A stretch of DNA of 64,000 nt. Origin: Mycobacterium sp. 852014-52450_SCH5900713. GTDB lineage: Bacteria > Actinomycetota > Actinomycetes > Mycobacteriales > Mycobacteriaceae. The notes under the pieces were generated by a model. It was given only the letters and a program-made list of their open reading frames with translations, had not been told where the DNA came from and ran no database searches. The stretch covers positions 208,558-272,557 of the forward strand of contig NZ_LZIL01000032.1 in NCBI RefSeq assembly GCF_001667075.1, in the 5' to 3' direction. The position numbers and the translations under genes were made by a program. Positions 1 through 9,919 of this stretch are shown here, one piece after another (the stretch's first letter is position 1; each line of letters opens with the position of its first letter).

Positions 1-1063
1 CGATCCGCTCGCACACGTGATGGTCAAGGCCGACGCGGGAACGCTGACCGACGTCCGCATGGTCAACGAGAGCGGCAAGTCGGTGCAGGGCGTCATGACG
101 CCGGATAACACCGTATGGAAGCCCACCGTCCCGCTGGGCTATGGCCGCACCTACACCCTGACGGTCACCAGCCGGGGCCCCAATGGCGTTGCGTCGACGC
201 AAGTTTCGTCCTTTTCGACGCTGAAGCCGTCCAACCAGACCAAGGTCTCGTTCACCACCACGTCGGAGGCCGCCCTGAAAGACGGCGGGACCTACGGCGT
301 CGGGATGGTGGTCGTGGCACACTTCGACGAGCAGATTGCCGACCGCGCCGAAGCCGAGCGGCATCTGGCGGTGACCACCGATCCCAAGGTGGAGGGGTCG
401 TGGTTCTGGGTCGACGACCAAACCGCCCACTGGCGCCCCGAGCATTACTACGCGCCGGGCACTTCCGTCACCGCCGAAGCCAAGATCTACGGAGTCGCCT
501 TGGGCGGCGGACTGTTCGGGCAGGACGACACCAAGGTGTCCTTCCGGATCGGCGATGCGCACGTCTCCATCGCCGACGACGCGACCCATCAGGTCAGCGT
601 CTTCAACAACGGCGCCCTGGTCCGCACCATGCCCACCTCGATGGGGATGGGGGGCACCGAAGACGTCGGCGGCAGAAAGATTTCGTTGTGGACCCCGTCC
701 GGCGTCTACACCGTGCTCGACAAGGGCAACCCGGTGGTCATGGACTCCTCGACGTTCGGGCTGCCCAAGAACTCCCGCCTGGGCTACCGCGAAACGATCA
801 ACTACGCCACCAAGATCAGCACCGACGGCATCTATCTGCACGAGCTCGACGCCACGGTGTGGGCGCAGGGGCATCAGGACACCTCGCACGGATGCTTGAA
901 CCTGAACGCGGACAACGCGAAATGGTTCTACGACTTCTCCGTGCCCGGTGATGTGGTGGAGGTCCGCAACAGCGGCGGCCCGCCGTTGACATTGGCGCAG
1001 AACGGCGACTGGACGATCAGCTGGGACGACTGGCGCAAAGGCAGCGCGCTGAAGCCAACCTGA
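1..1063 (+). CDS. L,D-transpeptidase (YkuD), 5' end outside window
   Basis: Cell-wall enzyme that forms 3-3 cross-links in peptidoglycan outside the cytoplasmic membrane. The reading frame is open back to base 2 and continues into an Ig-like domain of the type that precedes the catalytic domain in mycobacterial Ldt proteins, so the true start and signal peptide lie upstream. The C-terminal YkuD domain carries the catalytic SHGCLNL motif at about 892-912. It ends in the WxxxWxxW-like tail (GDWTISWDDW) seen in the LdtMt1/LdtMt2 group. The general plan matches LdtMt2, but the region before the catalytic Cys (YLHELDATVWAQGHQ) differs from what I recall of LdtMt1/2, so no paralogue symbol is given. 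The next gene, furA, has its own promoter. Confidence 0.9.
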   Translation, partial: DPLAHVMVKADAGTLTDVRMVNESGKSVQGVMTPDNTVWKPTVPLGYGRTYTLTVTSRGPNGVASTQVSSFSTLKPSNQTKVSFTTTSEAALKDGGTYGVGMVVVAHFDEQIADRAEAERHLAVTTDPKVEGSWFWVDDQTAHWRPEHYYAPGTSVTAEAKIYGVALGGGLFGQDDTKVSFRIGDAHVSIADDATHQVSVFNNGALVRTMPTSMGMGGTEDVGGRKISLWTPSGVYTVLDKGNPVVMDSSTFGLPKNSRLGYRETINYATKISTDGIYLHELDATVWAQGHQDTSHGCLNLNADNAKWFYDFSVPGDVVEVRNSGGPPLTLAQNGDWTISWDDWRKGSALKPT

Positions 1064-1122
1064 AATCAGCGTGATGTGGCTCATTCGTCACCGGCAGTTG
1101 TGCCCCACTTCACAGTAAACTC

Positions 1123-1159
1123 TTGACTCGTTCCAGATAAGTGCGTCATATTGGTGCGG
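1123..1159 (+). promoter_or_regulatory. furA promoter, predicted leaderless
   Basis: A -35 box TTGACT (1123-1128) is followed after 18 bases by a -10-like CATATT (1147-1152). The expected start of transcription, about 7 bases later, coincides with the GTG at 1159. The stretch around AACTCTTGACT to TCATATTGG closely resembles the M. tuberculosis pfurA region, where FurA binds an AT-rich operator and the mRNA is reported to be leaderless. Leaderless translation here is inferred from the spacing. Confidence 0.65.
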
Positions 1160-1599
1160 TGTCATCGACGGCCGATTACGCGGAACGACTGCGGATGGCC
1201 GATCTCCGGGTGACCCGCCCCAGGGTCGCCGTGCTGGAGGCAGTCGACGCCCACCCGCACTCCGACACCGAGACCATCTTCTCGGCGGTGCGCGTAGGCC
1301 TGCCAGACGTCTCCCGCCAGGCCGTGTACGACGTTCTCAACGCGCTGAGCACGGTGGGTTTGGTCCGCCGGATCCAGCCCTCGGGGTCGGTCGCCCGCTA
1401 TGAGTCGCGAGTCGGCGACAACCACCACCATGTCGTGTGCCGGGCCTGCGGCGTCATCGCCGACATCGACTGTGCGGTGGGTGAGGCGCCCTGCCTCACA
1501 CCGTCTGACGACAACGACATTCTGGATGGCTTCGTCTTGGACGAGGCCGAGGTCATCTACTGGGGCGTGTGCCCCGACTGTTCGACTGCAGGTTCCTAG
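1159..1599 (+). CDS. furA: ferric uptake regulator family repressor FurA
   Basis: Fur-family repressor of 146 aa that in mycobacteria represses itself and the downstream katG and responds to oxidative stress. It has an N-terminal winged helix (DLRVTRPRVAVLEAV, then SRQAVYDVLNAL) and a C-terminal metal-binding domain with an HHH cluster, CRACG and CPDC cysteine pairs. The GTG at 1159 gives the start MSSTADYAERL, which matches the known FurA N-terminus and the predicted transcription start. An upstream in-frame GTG at 1141 lies before the -10 box and is rejected. katG begins 34 bases after the stop, the usual furA-katG operon. Confidence 0.95.
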   Translation: MSSTADYAERLRMADLRVTRPRVAVLEAVDAHPHSDTETIFSAVRVGLPDVSRQAVYDVLNALSTVGLVRRIQPSGSVARYESRVGDNHHHVVCRACGVIADIDCAVGEAPCLTPSDDNDILDGFVLDEAEVIYWGVCPDCSTAGS

Positions 1600-1621
1600 A
1601 ACGCAGCCCAATCACCCCTAA

Positions 1622-3874
<2,253 letters not shown>

Positions 3875-3890
3875 CACCCGGATACCGAGT

Positions 3891-3923
3891 GGCGCCCCGC
3901 GGGCCATGGGCGCGGGGGGCGCC
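3891..3923 (+). terminator. GC-rich hairpin after katG
   Basis: An 11-base arm GGCGCCCCGCG pairs with CGCGGGGGGCGCC, leaving two unpaired G, across a 9-base loop. It starts 17 bases past the katG stop and has no U tract, which is common for mycobacterial terminator hairpins. The next gene is convergent, so it could serve both. Confidence 0.45.
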
Positions 3924-4021
3924 CTCAGGTCAGGGCGCGGTCGTTTCCGCGACACATAACCTATGCAGATGACACGCGGCAAACCGTCGCACTCGGTTAT
4001 GCCTCGTGACGTCGACGGGGC

Positions 4022-4828
4022 TCAGCGCGCGAAATCCCACTGGCCGAAGTCGGGCGCCAGGACCTCGTCGATGTCCACGTTGATCCCGCCGAGCAGCGGG
4101 CTGGGGTTGCTCGGGCTGTTGACCACGGACTGGTAGAGCACAGCCGCGGGTTCGCGCTGTCCATGCGACCACGACTTCGTCTGCCACGCCCACCGGTGCC
4201 CGGGCGTGGTCGAGTTTCCTATGACGCCGTCGCGGATCGCCCAGCCGCACGCGCCGGCATGGCCGTAGATGCCGGTGCGACCCACGCCCAGGACCGAGTT
4301 GATTCCGCGAAACCATTGGACGGCAACGCTATTCCAGGTGTTGACGTCGATGTCGTCGTCGATGCTGAAAAAGATCGGGGCCGAGCCCGGGCCCCCGGCC
4401 GCGGCGTGCAGCCGCGATGCGGTCTGCGCATCGGCCACGCCGCCGTCGTAGCCGCGCGTGCAGTCCGAAGGGTCGGGCCACCCGGGTTTGCCGTACTGGA
4501 AGTTACTGACGATCTGGAGACCCGCCGCGCGCAGCGCGTCCGCGTACTCGCGCGTGATGGGCTTTGCCTCGAAATTGGCCCCCGGCCGTGACTCCGACAC
4601 ATAATTCACCACCCCGCCATAACCCGCGGATTTGATCTCGTCCGGGGCAATCCTGCGCTCGGCGAAATCGATCAGCCGCATGTCGGCGGCGAATGCCTTT
4701 GGCCCCGCGGTGTTGGTGGCCAGCGTTGCGAGGCCGAGTAAAGCCGGCGCGGCGGCAAATTTCAGGGCGTCGCGCCTCGACACCCATCGCGGCGCGCCGC
4801 GTTCGCCTGCTGCAGCCGAATCCTGCAC
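4022..4828 (-). CDS. Tat-exported DUF1906 glycoside-hydrolase-like protein (Rv2525c-like)
   Basis: Predicted secreted protein of 268 aa resembling M. tuberculosis Rv2525c, a known twin-arginine substrate with a TIM-barrel, glycoside-hydrolase-like DUF1906 domain. The N-terminus has the Tat motif SRRDALKF followed by an alanine-rich hydrophobic stretch and an AFA cleavage-type site. The mature part keeps family segments: GGVVNYVSESRPG, LQIVSNFQYG, HAAAGGPGSAPIFFSIDDD and the terminal APDFGQW. GTG at 4828 is chosen because it leaves a normal short n-region before SRRD. A longer frame to 5053 would give an implausible 75-residue low-complexity leader. The gene is convergent with katG. Its enzymatic activity is unproven in the family. 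Confidence 0.85.
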   Translation of the reverse strand: MQDSAAAGERGAPRWVSRRDALKFAAAPALLGLATLATNTAGPKAFAADMRLIDFAERRIAPDEIKSAGYGGVVNYVSESRPGANFEAKPITREYADALRAAGLQIVSNFQYGKPGWPDPSDCTRGYDGGVADAQTASRLHAAAGGPGSAPIFFSIDDDIDVNTWNSVAVQWFRGINSVLGVGRTGIYGHAGACGWAIRDGVIGNSTTPGHRWAWQTKSWSHGQREPAAVLYQSVVNSPSNPSPLLGGINVDIDEVLAPDFGQWDFAR

Positions 4829-5270
4829 CGCGCGATGGTAACAAATAGCGCCCGACCTGGGCGAACTGCGGCGCGGGCGCACCGGCTGGCCCCGGGCACG
4901 TCGACGAAGCCATCGGCCGCCGACCCGAGCGCCCCGCTCGCCCCGCCATGGCGTCGGAGCTGTGCTCCCGCCGGCGCCCACCGGCTCATCACCTGCGGCT
5001 GGGTATAGCGTCGAATACCTCGTGCCGCGCGGGGGCCCGGCCGAACGGTTCAATCCCGTTCGGGGCCGAATGGCATGATCTTTGGGTGCCGGATTTCCGT
5101 CAGACCGTTTACCCGGGAGCCGGTGACGCCCGAGCTCGTTGCGCTCGATTAGGTGATCGAACTATAGTCTGGACACATGTCCAGTTTGCTGTCGCGGGGT
5201 TCGGGAGCCCGTTGACCGCGATGGATTCGGCGCCATTCCGCGGCCATTCACCAGCAAAGAAGAGTTGAGT
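4829..5270. other. 442-base divergent intergenic region
   Basis: No convincing gene is seen. It separates the divergent Rv2525c-like gene and the glycosyltransferase operon. The part before 5130 is GC-rich and featureless to the eye. The part from 5139 to 5184 holds a promoter-like pair and a palindrome, listed separately. Confidence 0.6.
5139..5184 (+). promoter_or_regulatory. promoter with abutting palindromic operator, GT4 cluster
   Basis: TTGCGC (5139-5144) and TATAGT (5163-5168) are separated by 18 bases and form a plausible SigA-type promoter. Directly after the -10 box lies CTGGACA-CA-TGTCCAG (5169-5184), with 7-base arms and a 2-base spacer. That placement covers the predicted transcription start and would suit a TetR- or GntR-type repressor. 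No regulator gene is adjacent, so the factor is unknown. The predicted leader before the ATG at 5271 is about 95 bases. Confidence 0.5.
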
Positions 5271-6536
5271 ATGCGAATTGCCCTGCTGTCCTACCGTAGT
5301 AAAACCCATTGCGGCGGACAGGGCGTCTACGTGCGCCATCTCAGCCACGGTCTGGTGGAACTGGGTCATGACGTCGAGGTGTTCTCCGGCCAGCCCTACC
5401 CCGACCTGCTCGACCCGCGGGTGCGGCTGACCAAGGTGCCGAGCCTCGACCTTTACCGCGAACCCGACCCCTTCCGCGTGCCAAGGCCCAGCGAGATTCG
5501 CGACTCGATCGACCTGTTGGAACTGCTCACCACGTGGACGGCTGGTTTTCCGGAACCCCGGACGTTCACCATGCGCGCCGCGCGGTTGCTGGCGGCCCGG
5601 ATGGCCGACTTCGACGTCGTCCACGACAACCAGAGCCTGGGCACCGGGCTGCTCACCATCGCGGGTGCGGGACTGCCTGTGGTGGCCACCGTGCATCATC
5701 CCATCACCCGTGACCGGGTGCTCGACCTGGCGGCCGCGCGATGGTGGCGAAAGCCGTTGGTGCAGCGCTGGTATGGATTCCTGGCGATGCAGCAGCAGGT
5801 GGCGCGCCAGATCCCGGACCTGCTGACGGTCTCGTCGTCGTCGGCCGCCGACATCGTGAGCGACTTCGGGGTCTCGCCGGACCAGCTGCATGTGGTGCCG
5901 CTAGGCGTGAACACCGACTTGTTCAAGCCGGGATCCCTTCCCCGGCAACCTGGGCGGGTCATCGCGATTGCCAGTGCCGATACGCCGCTGAAGGGTGTGC
6001 GCACCTTGCTGCATGCGGTCGCTCGGCTGCGTACGAGCAGGGATCTCGAGCTGCGGCTGGTCGCCAAGGTGGAACCCAACGGGCCCACCCACAAACTCAT
6101 CGCCGAGCTCGGAATCTCCGACATGGTCCACATCACCAGCGGGCTTTCCGACGCCGAGCTGGCCGCGTTGTTCGCCTCGGCCGAAGTCGCCTGCATTCCC
6201 TCACTCTACGAAGGGTTTTCGCTACCGGCGGTGGAGGCGATGGCCAGCGGAACGCCGATCGTCGCGAGTCGGGTCGGTGCGCTCCCGGAAGTCCTCGGCA
6301 CCGACGGCGCGTGCGCCGAACTGGTACCGCCCGCCGACGTCGACGCGCTCACCCGTGCCCTCGGAGACCTGCTGGACTCGCCGGAGAAGCGACGGAGCCT
6401 GGGCAAAGCGGGACGAACCCGCGCGGTCAACGTGTTCAGCTGGGAAGCCGTGGCCGCCCAAACCGTGCGGGTGTATGAGCGGGCGATCGCACGCAACGCC
6501 GCCTCGGCCACTCCCGAAGGGGAAACGCAATGCTGA
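5271..6536 (+). CDS. GT4-family glycosyltransferase
   Basis: Retaining glycosyltransferase of the GT-B fold (421 aa), probably transferring a sugar from a nucleotide-sugar donor in the cytoplasm. The acceptor is unknown. The N-terminal acceptor domain begins MRIALLSYRS and has a GGQGVYVRHL glycine motif. The C-terminal donor domain contains EGFSLPAVE with the E-x7-E pair at E314 and E322, typical of GT4. ATG at 5271 follows an AAGAAGAG ribosome-binding site; the in-frame TTG at 5265 is less likely. The last bases overlap the start of the methyltransferase (ATG at 6530), so translation is probably coupled. First gene of a three-gene operon. Confidence 0.85.
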   Translation: MRIALLSYRSKTHCGGQGVYVRHLSHGLVELGHDVEVFSGQPYPDLLDPRVRLTKVPSLDLYREPDPFRVPRPSEIRDSIDLLELLTTWTAGFPEPRTFTMRAARLLAARMADFDVVHDNQSLGTGLLTIAGAGLPVVATVHHPITRDRVLDLAAARWWRKPLVQRWYGFLAMQQQVARQIPDLLTVSSSSAADIVSDFGVSPDQLHVVPLGVNTDLFKPGSLPRQPGRVIAIASADTPLKGVRTLLHAVARLRTSRDLELRLVAKVEPNGPTHKLIAELGISDMVHITSGLSDAELAALFASAEVACIPSLYEGFSLPAVEAMASGTPIVASRVGALPEVLGTDGACAELVPPADVDALTRALGDLLDSPEKRRSLGKAGRTRAVNVFSWEAVAAQTVRVYERAIARNAASATPEGETQC

Positions 6537-7288
6537 CAGTCGATTTCGACCGGCTACGGGTGGGGCCGGCGACGAAGGTCATCGACGTCGGCTGCGGAGC
6601 AGGCCGGCATGCCTTCGAAGCGTACCGGCGCGGTGCCGACGTGGTCGCGTTCGACCGCGATGAGGCCGAATTGCGTTCGGTGGATACCATTTTGCGCGCG
6701 ATGGCCGAAACCGGTGAGGCGCCTGCCGGTGCGTCGGCGAAGGTGGTGGTCGGTGACGCCCTGAAGTTGCCGTACGCCGACGAGACGTTCGACTGCGTGA
6801 TCGCGTCCGAAATCTTGGAGCACATACCGCACGACGACGCCGCGATCGCCGAATTGATCAGGGTGCTCAAGGCCGGCGGCACTCTGGCGGTCAGCGTGCC
6901 ACGCTGGCTTCCGGAGCGGGTGTGCTGGCTATTGTCCGACGAATACCACAGCAACGAGGGCGGCCACGTACGCATCTACCGGGCCAGCGATCTGCGCGCC
7001 AAGATCTCGGATGGCGGAATGGAATTGACGCATTCCCACCACGCGCACGCACTGCACTCCCCCTTCTGGTGGTTGAAATGCGCTGTGGGCGTGTCGAACA
7101 CCGATCACCGAGCCGTGTCGGCGTATCACCAACTCCTGGTATGGGACCTGACGCAACGGCCGAAGATCACGCAGCTGGCGGAATCGCTGCTCAATCCGCT
7201 GGTCGGCAAGAGCGTGGCGATGTATTTCGTCAAACAACCGCCGGCCGAAAGCCAGGCGACGGTGGGATATTCAGTTGCGTCGGTCTAA
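6530..7288 (+). CDS. class I SAM-dependent methyltransferase
   Basis: Rossmann-fold methyltransferase of 252 aa, UbiE/Methyltransf_11-like. Motif I is VIDVGCGAG (residues 17-25), the acidic end of strand 2 is VVAFDRD, and motif IV is the FDCVIASEILEHIPHD segment. The C-terminal half (CWLLSDEYHSNEGGHVRIY and on) is typical of small-molecule or lipid methyltransferases of natural-product-like clusters. It overlaps the upstream glycosyltransferase by 7 bases and the downstream toroid gene by 14 bases, so the three are almost certainly one translational unit. The substrate is probably the product or precursor handled by the neighbouring enzymes; this is inference from gene order. Confidence 0.8.
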   Translation: MLTVDFDRLRVGPATKVIDVGCGAGRHAFEAYRRGADVVAFDRDEAELRSVDTILRAMAETGEAPAGASAKVVVGDALKLPYADETFDCVIASEILEHIPHDDAAIAELIRVLKAGGTLAVSVPRWLPERVCWLLSDEYHSNEGGHVRIYRASDLRAKISDGGMELTHSHHAHALHSPFWWLKCAVGVSNTDHRAVSAYHQLLVWDLTQRPKITQLAESLLNPLVGKSVAMYFVKQPPAESQATVGYSVASV

Positions 7289-8351
7289 CCCACCATCGGT
7301 CCCGGGCGTCCTCAGTCCCGAGCAATGCCGTCGCACCGCGCTGTCGATCGCGGCCATGCAGGAGCCCACCGGGGCCATCCCCTGGTCTGAGGGGGGCCAC
7401 ACCGACCCGTGGGATCACGTGGAGTGCGCGATGGCGCTCACCGCCGCCGGGCTGCTGGAATCGGCGCGCGCCGCGTTCGAATGGAGCCGTCGCACGCAGC
7501 GGCCGGACGGCTCCTGGCCCATCCAGCTCCGCGCGGGCGTCGTCGAAGATGCCAACAGCGACAGCAACTTCTGCGCCTACATCGCCACCGGCGTCTGGCA
7601 TCACGTGCTCGTCACCGGCGACCGGCGCTTCGCCGCTCAAATGTGGCCGGTCGTGCACAAGGCGATCGACTTCGTCATCGACTTACAGGTCGGCTATGGC
7701 GAAATCTGTTGGGCCCGTGGTGAAGCCGGCCCTTTGAACGAAGCGCTGCTGACCGGTTGCGCAAGCGTCTTTCACAGCATGCGGTGCGCCTTGGCGCTCG
7801 CGGCCCTGGTCGGCGAGCCTCAGCCGGAGTGGGAACTGGCGCTGGGCCGACTGGGACACGCGTTAGCCGCGCACCCCGAGGCGTTCACCGAGAAGGACCG
7901 CTACTCGATGGACTGGTACTACCCCATTCTCGGTAGCGCGCTGCGGGGGCCCGCGGCGGCCGCGCGCATCGAACAGCGCTGGGACGACTTCGTGGTCGGC
8001 GGACTGGGCATCCGCTGTGTGGTGGACCGACCCTGGGTAACCGGCGCCGAGACCTGCGAGCTGGTGATGGCGCTGGACGCCATCGGTCAGCGGTCCGCCG
8101 CCCATCGCCAGTTCGGCGCCATGCAGCATCTCCGCGAGGAGGACGGCTCTTACTGGACGGGTTTGGTGTTCGCGGACGGGAAACGCTGGCCCGAGGAGCG
8201 CACCACTTGGACGGGAGCGGCGATGATCCTCGCCGCGGACGCGCTGTCGAACACCACTGCGGGCGCCGGGATTTTCCGCGCCGAGGGATTGCCGATGGGT
8301 CTGCAGACCGACTTCGACTGCGAATGCGTCTCCACAGGTCCCGGCTGGTGA
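7275..8351 (+). CDS. alpha/alpha-toroid protein, prenyltransferase/terpene-cyclase-like
   Basis: A 358-aa protein of the all-helical double-barrel type that databases often label prenyltransferase or squalene-cyclase-like. It shows repeated sugar/terpene-toroid signatures: IAAMQEPTGAIPW, RTQRPDGSWP and REEDGSYWTG, which resemble QW-type repeats. It also has conserved HTDPWDHVE and DRYSMDWYYPILGS segments. No DxDD cyclase motif or aspartate-rich prenyl motif is evident, so prenyl transfer is not supported; a glycosidase or structural role is possible. TTG at 7275 is used because the conserved region starts near residue 10. The next ATG (7356) would remove the first repeat. It is translationally coupled to the methyltransferase. 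Confidence 0.7.
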   Translation: MRRSNPPSVPGVLSPEQCRRTALSIAAMQEPTGAIPWSEGGHTDPWDHVECAMALTAAGLLESARAAFEWSRRTQRPDGSWPIQLRAGVVEDANSDSNFCAYIATGVWHHVLVTGDRRFAAQMWPVVHKAIDFVIDLQVGYGEICWARGEAGPLNEALLTGCASVFHSMRCALALAALVGEPQPEWELALGRLGHALAAHPEAFTEKDRYSMDWYYPILGSALRGPAAAARIEQRWDDFVVGGLGIRCVVDRPWVTGAETCELVMALDAIGQRSAAHRQFGAMQHLREEDGSYWTGLVFADGKRWPEERTTWTGAAMILAADALSNTTAGAGIFRAEGLPMGLQTDFDCECVSTGPGW

Positions 8352-8362
8352 CGTGAGTCCGG

Positions 8363-9034
<672 letters not shown>

Positions 9035-9149
9035 CTATCGTTCGCGCCACCGGTGCCCCCACGGTGGTCGGGGTCGCCGCCGCGCGACCGGACTGAGGTC
9101 GCTTTGCCTAAGCCCAGCGGCCGGGCCGGGACCGCTTTACCATCATGCT

Positions 9150-9821
9150 GTGCTTGCCCGCAGACTCCGTGACATCAGCCTGGCGGCGGTCCTCATCGCG
9201 GCCGCACCGGCGTTGCCCGCTGCCCTCCCGGCGTCCGCAATTCCCAGCGCCGCGGCCGCCACCTGCCCCCAGGTGCAGGTGGTCTTCGCCCGCGGACGGA
9301 TGGAGTCGCCGGGACCGGGGGTGTTGGGCAACGCGTTCATCAGTTCGCTGCGATCCAAGGTCAACAAGAACATCGGCGTCTATGCCGTGAATTACCCCGC
9401 CGACACCGAGGTTGCTCAGGGTGCCAACGACATGAGCCACCACGTTCAGGACATGATCAACAATTGCCCGAATACCCGGCTGGTGCTCGGCGGCTACTCG
9501 CTCGGCGCGGCGGTGACCGACGTGGTCCTCGCGGCGCCCATCGGCGCGTTCGGCTTCGACAGCCCCCTGCCGCCGGGCGCCGACCAGCACATCGCTGCCG
9601 TGGCCCTCTTCGGCAACGGCAGCCAGTGGGTCGGTCCGATCACCAACTTCAACCCGACCTACAACGACCGGACCATCGAGTTGTGCCACGGCGCCGACCC
9701 CATCTGCAACCCCGCCGACCCGAACACCTGGAACGCGAACTGGCCGCAACACCTCGCCGGTGCGTACATCGACGCGGGCATGGCGAATCAGGCGGCCGAC
9801 TTCGTCGCCGGCAAGCTCTGA
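9150..9821 (+). CDS. secreted cutinase family esterase
   Basis: Cutinase-like serine esterase (223 aa) of the mycobacterial CULP family; it hydrolyses ester bonds of lipids outside the cell. An N-terminal hydrophobic signal peptide ends at about residue 37 (AAAA-TCPQ). The nucleophile is S117 in GGYSLGA, with D183 in GADPICN and H201 in PQHLAGAY completing the triad. Cysteines 39/106 and 179/186 fit the two family disulfides. The start GTG at 9150 gives a normal signal peptide. No ribosome-binding site is obvious. It resembles CFP21/Culp proteins, but the paralogue was not assigned. Confidence 0.9.
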   Translation: MLARRLRDISLAAVLIAAAPALPAALPASAIPSAAAATCPQVQVVFARGRMESPGPGVLGNAFISSLRSKVNKNIGVYAVNYPADTEVAQGANDMSHHVQDMINNCPNTRLVLGGYSLGAAVTDVVLAAPIGAFGFDSPLPPGADQHIAAVALFGNGSQWVGPITNFNPTYNDRTIELCHGADPICNPADPNTWNANWPQHLAGAYIDAGMANQAADFVAGKL

Positions 9822-9823
9822 GC

Positions 9824-9841
9824 GATCCGGCGCGCCGGATC
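9824..9841 (+). terminator. palindrome after cutinase
   Basis: GATCCGGCGCGCCGGATC is a perfect 18-base palindrome beginning 2 bases after the cutinase stop. It could fold as a terminator hairpin with a tight loop. There is no U tract, so function is uncertain. Confidence 0.35.
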
Positions 9842-9919
9842 CGAGCCGGAAGGCCCAACGCGGCTTCCGCCTGAAAAGCAGGTCACAGGGCGACGGCGAA
9901 GGCCTTTGTTTGTGAGCAA

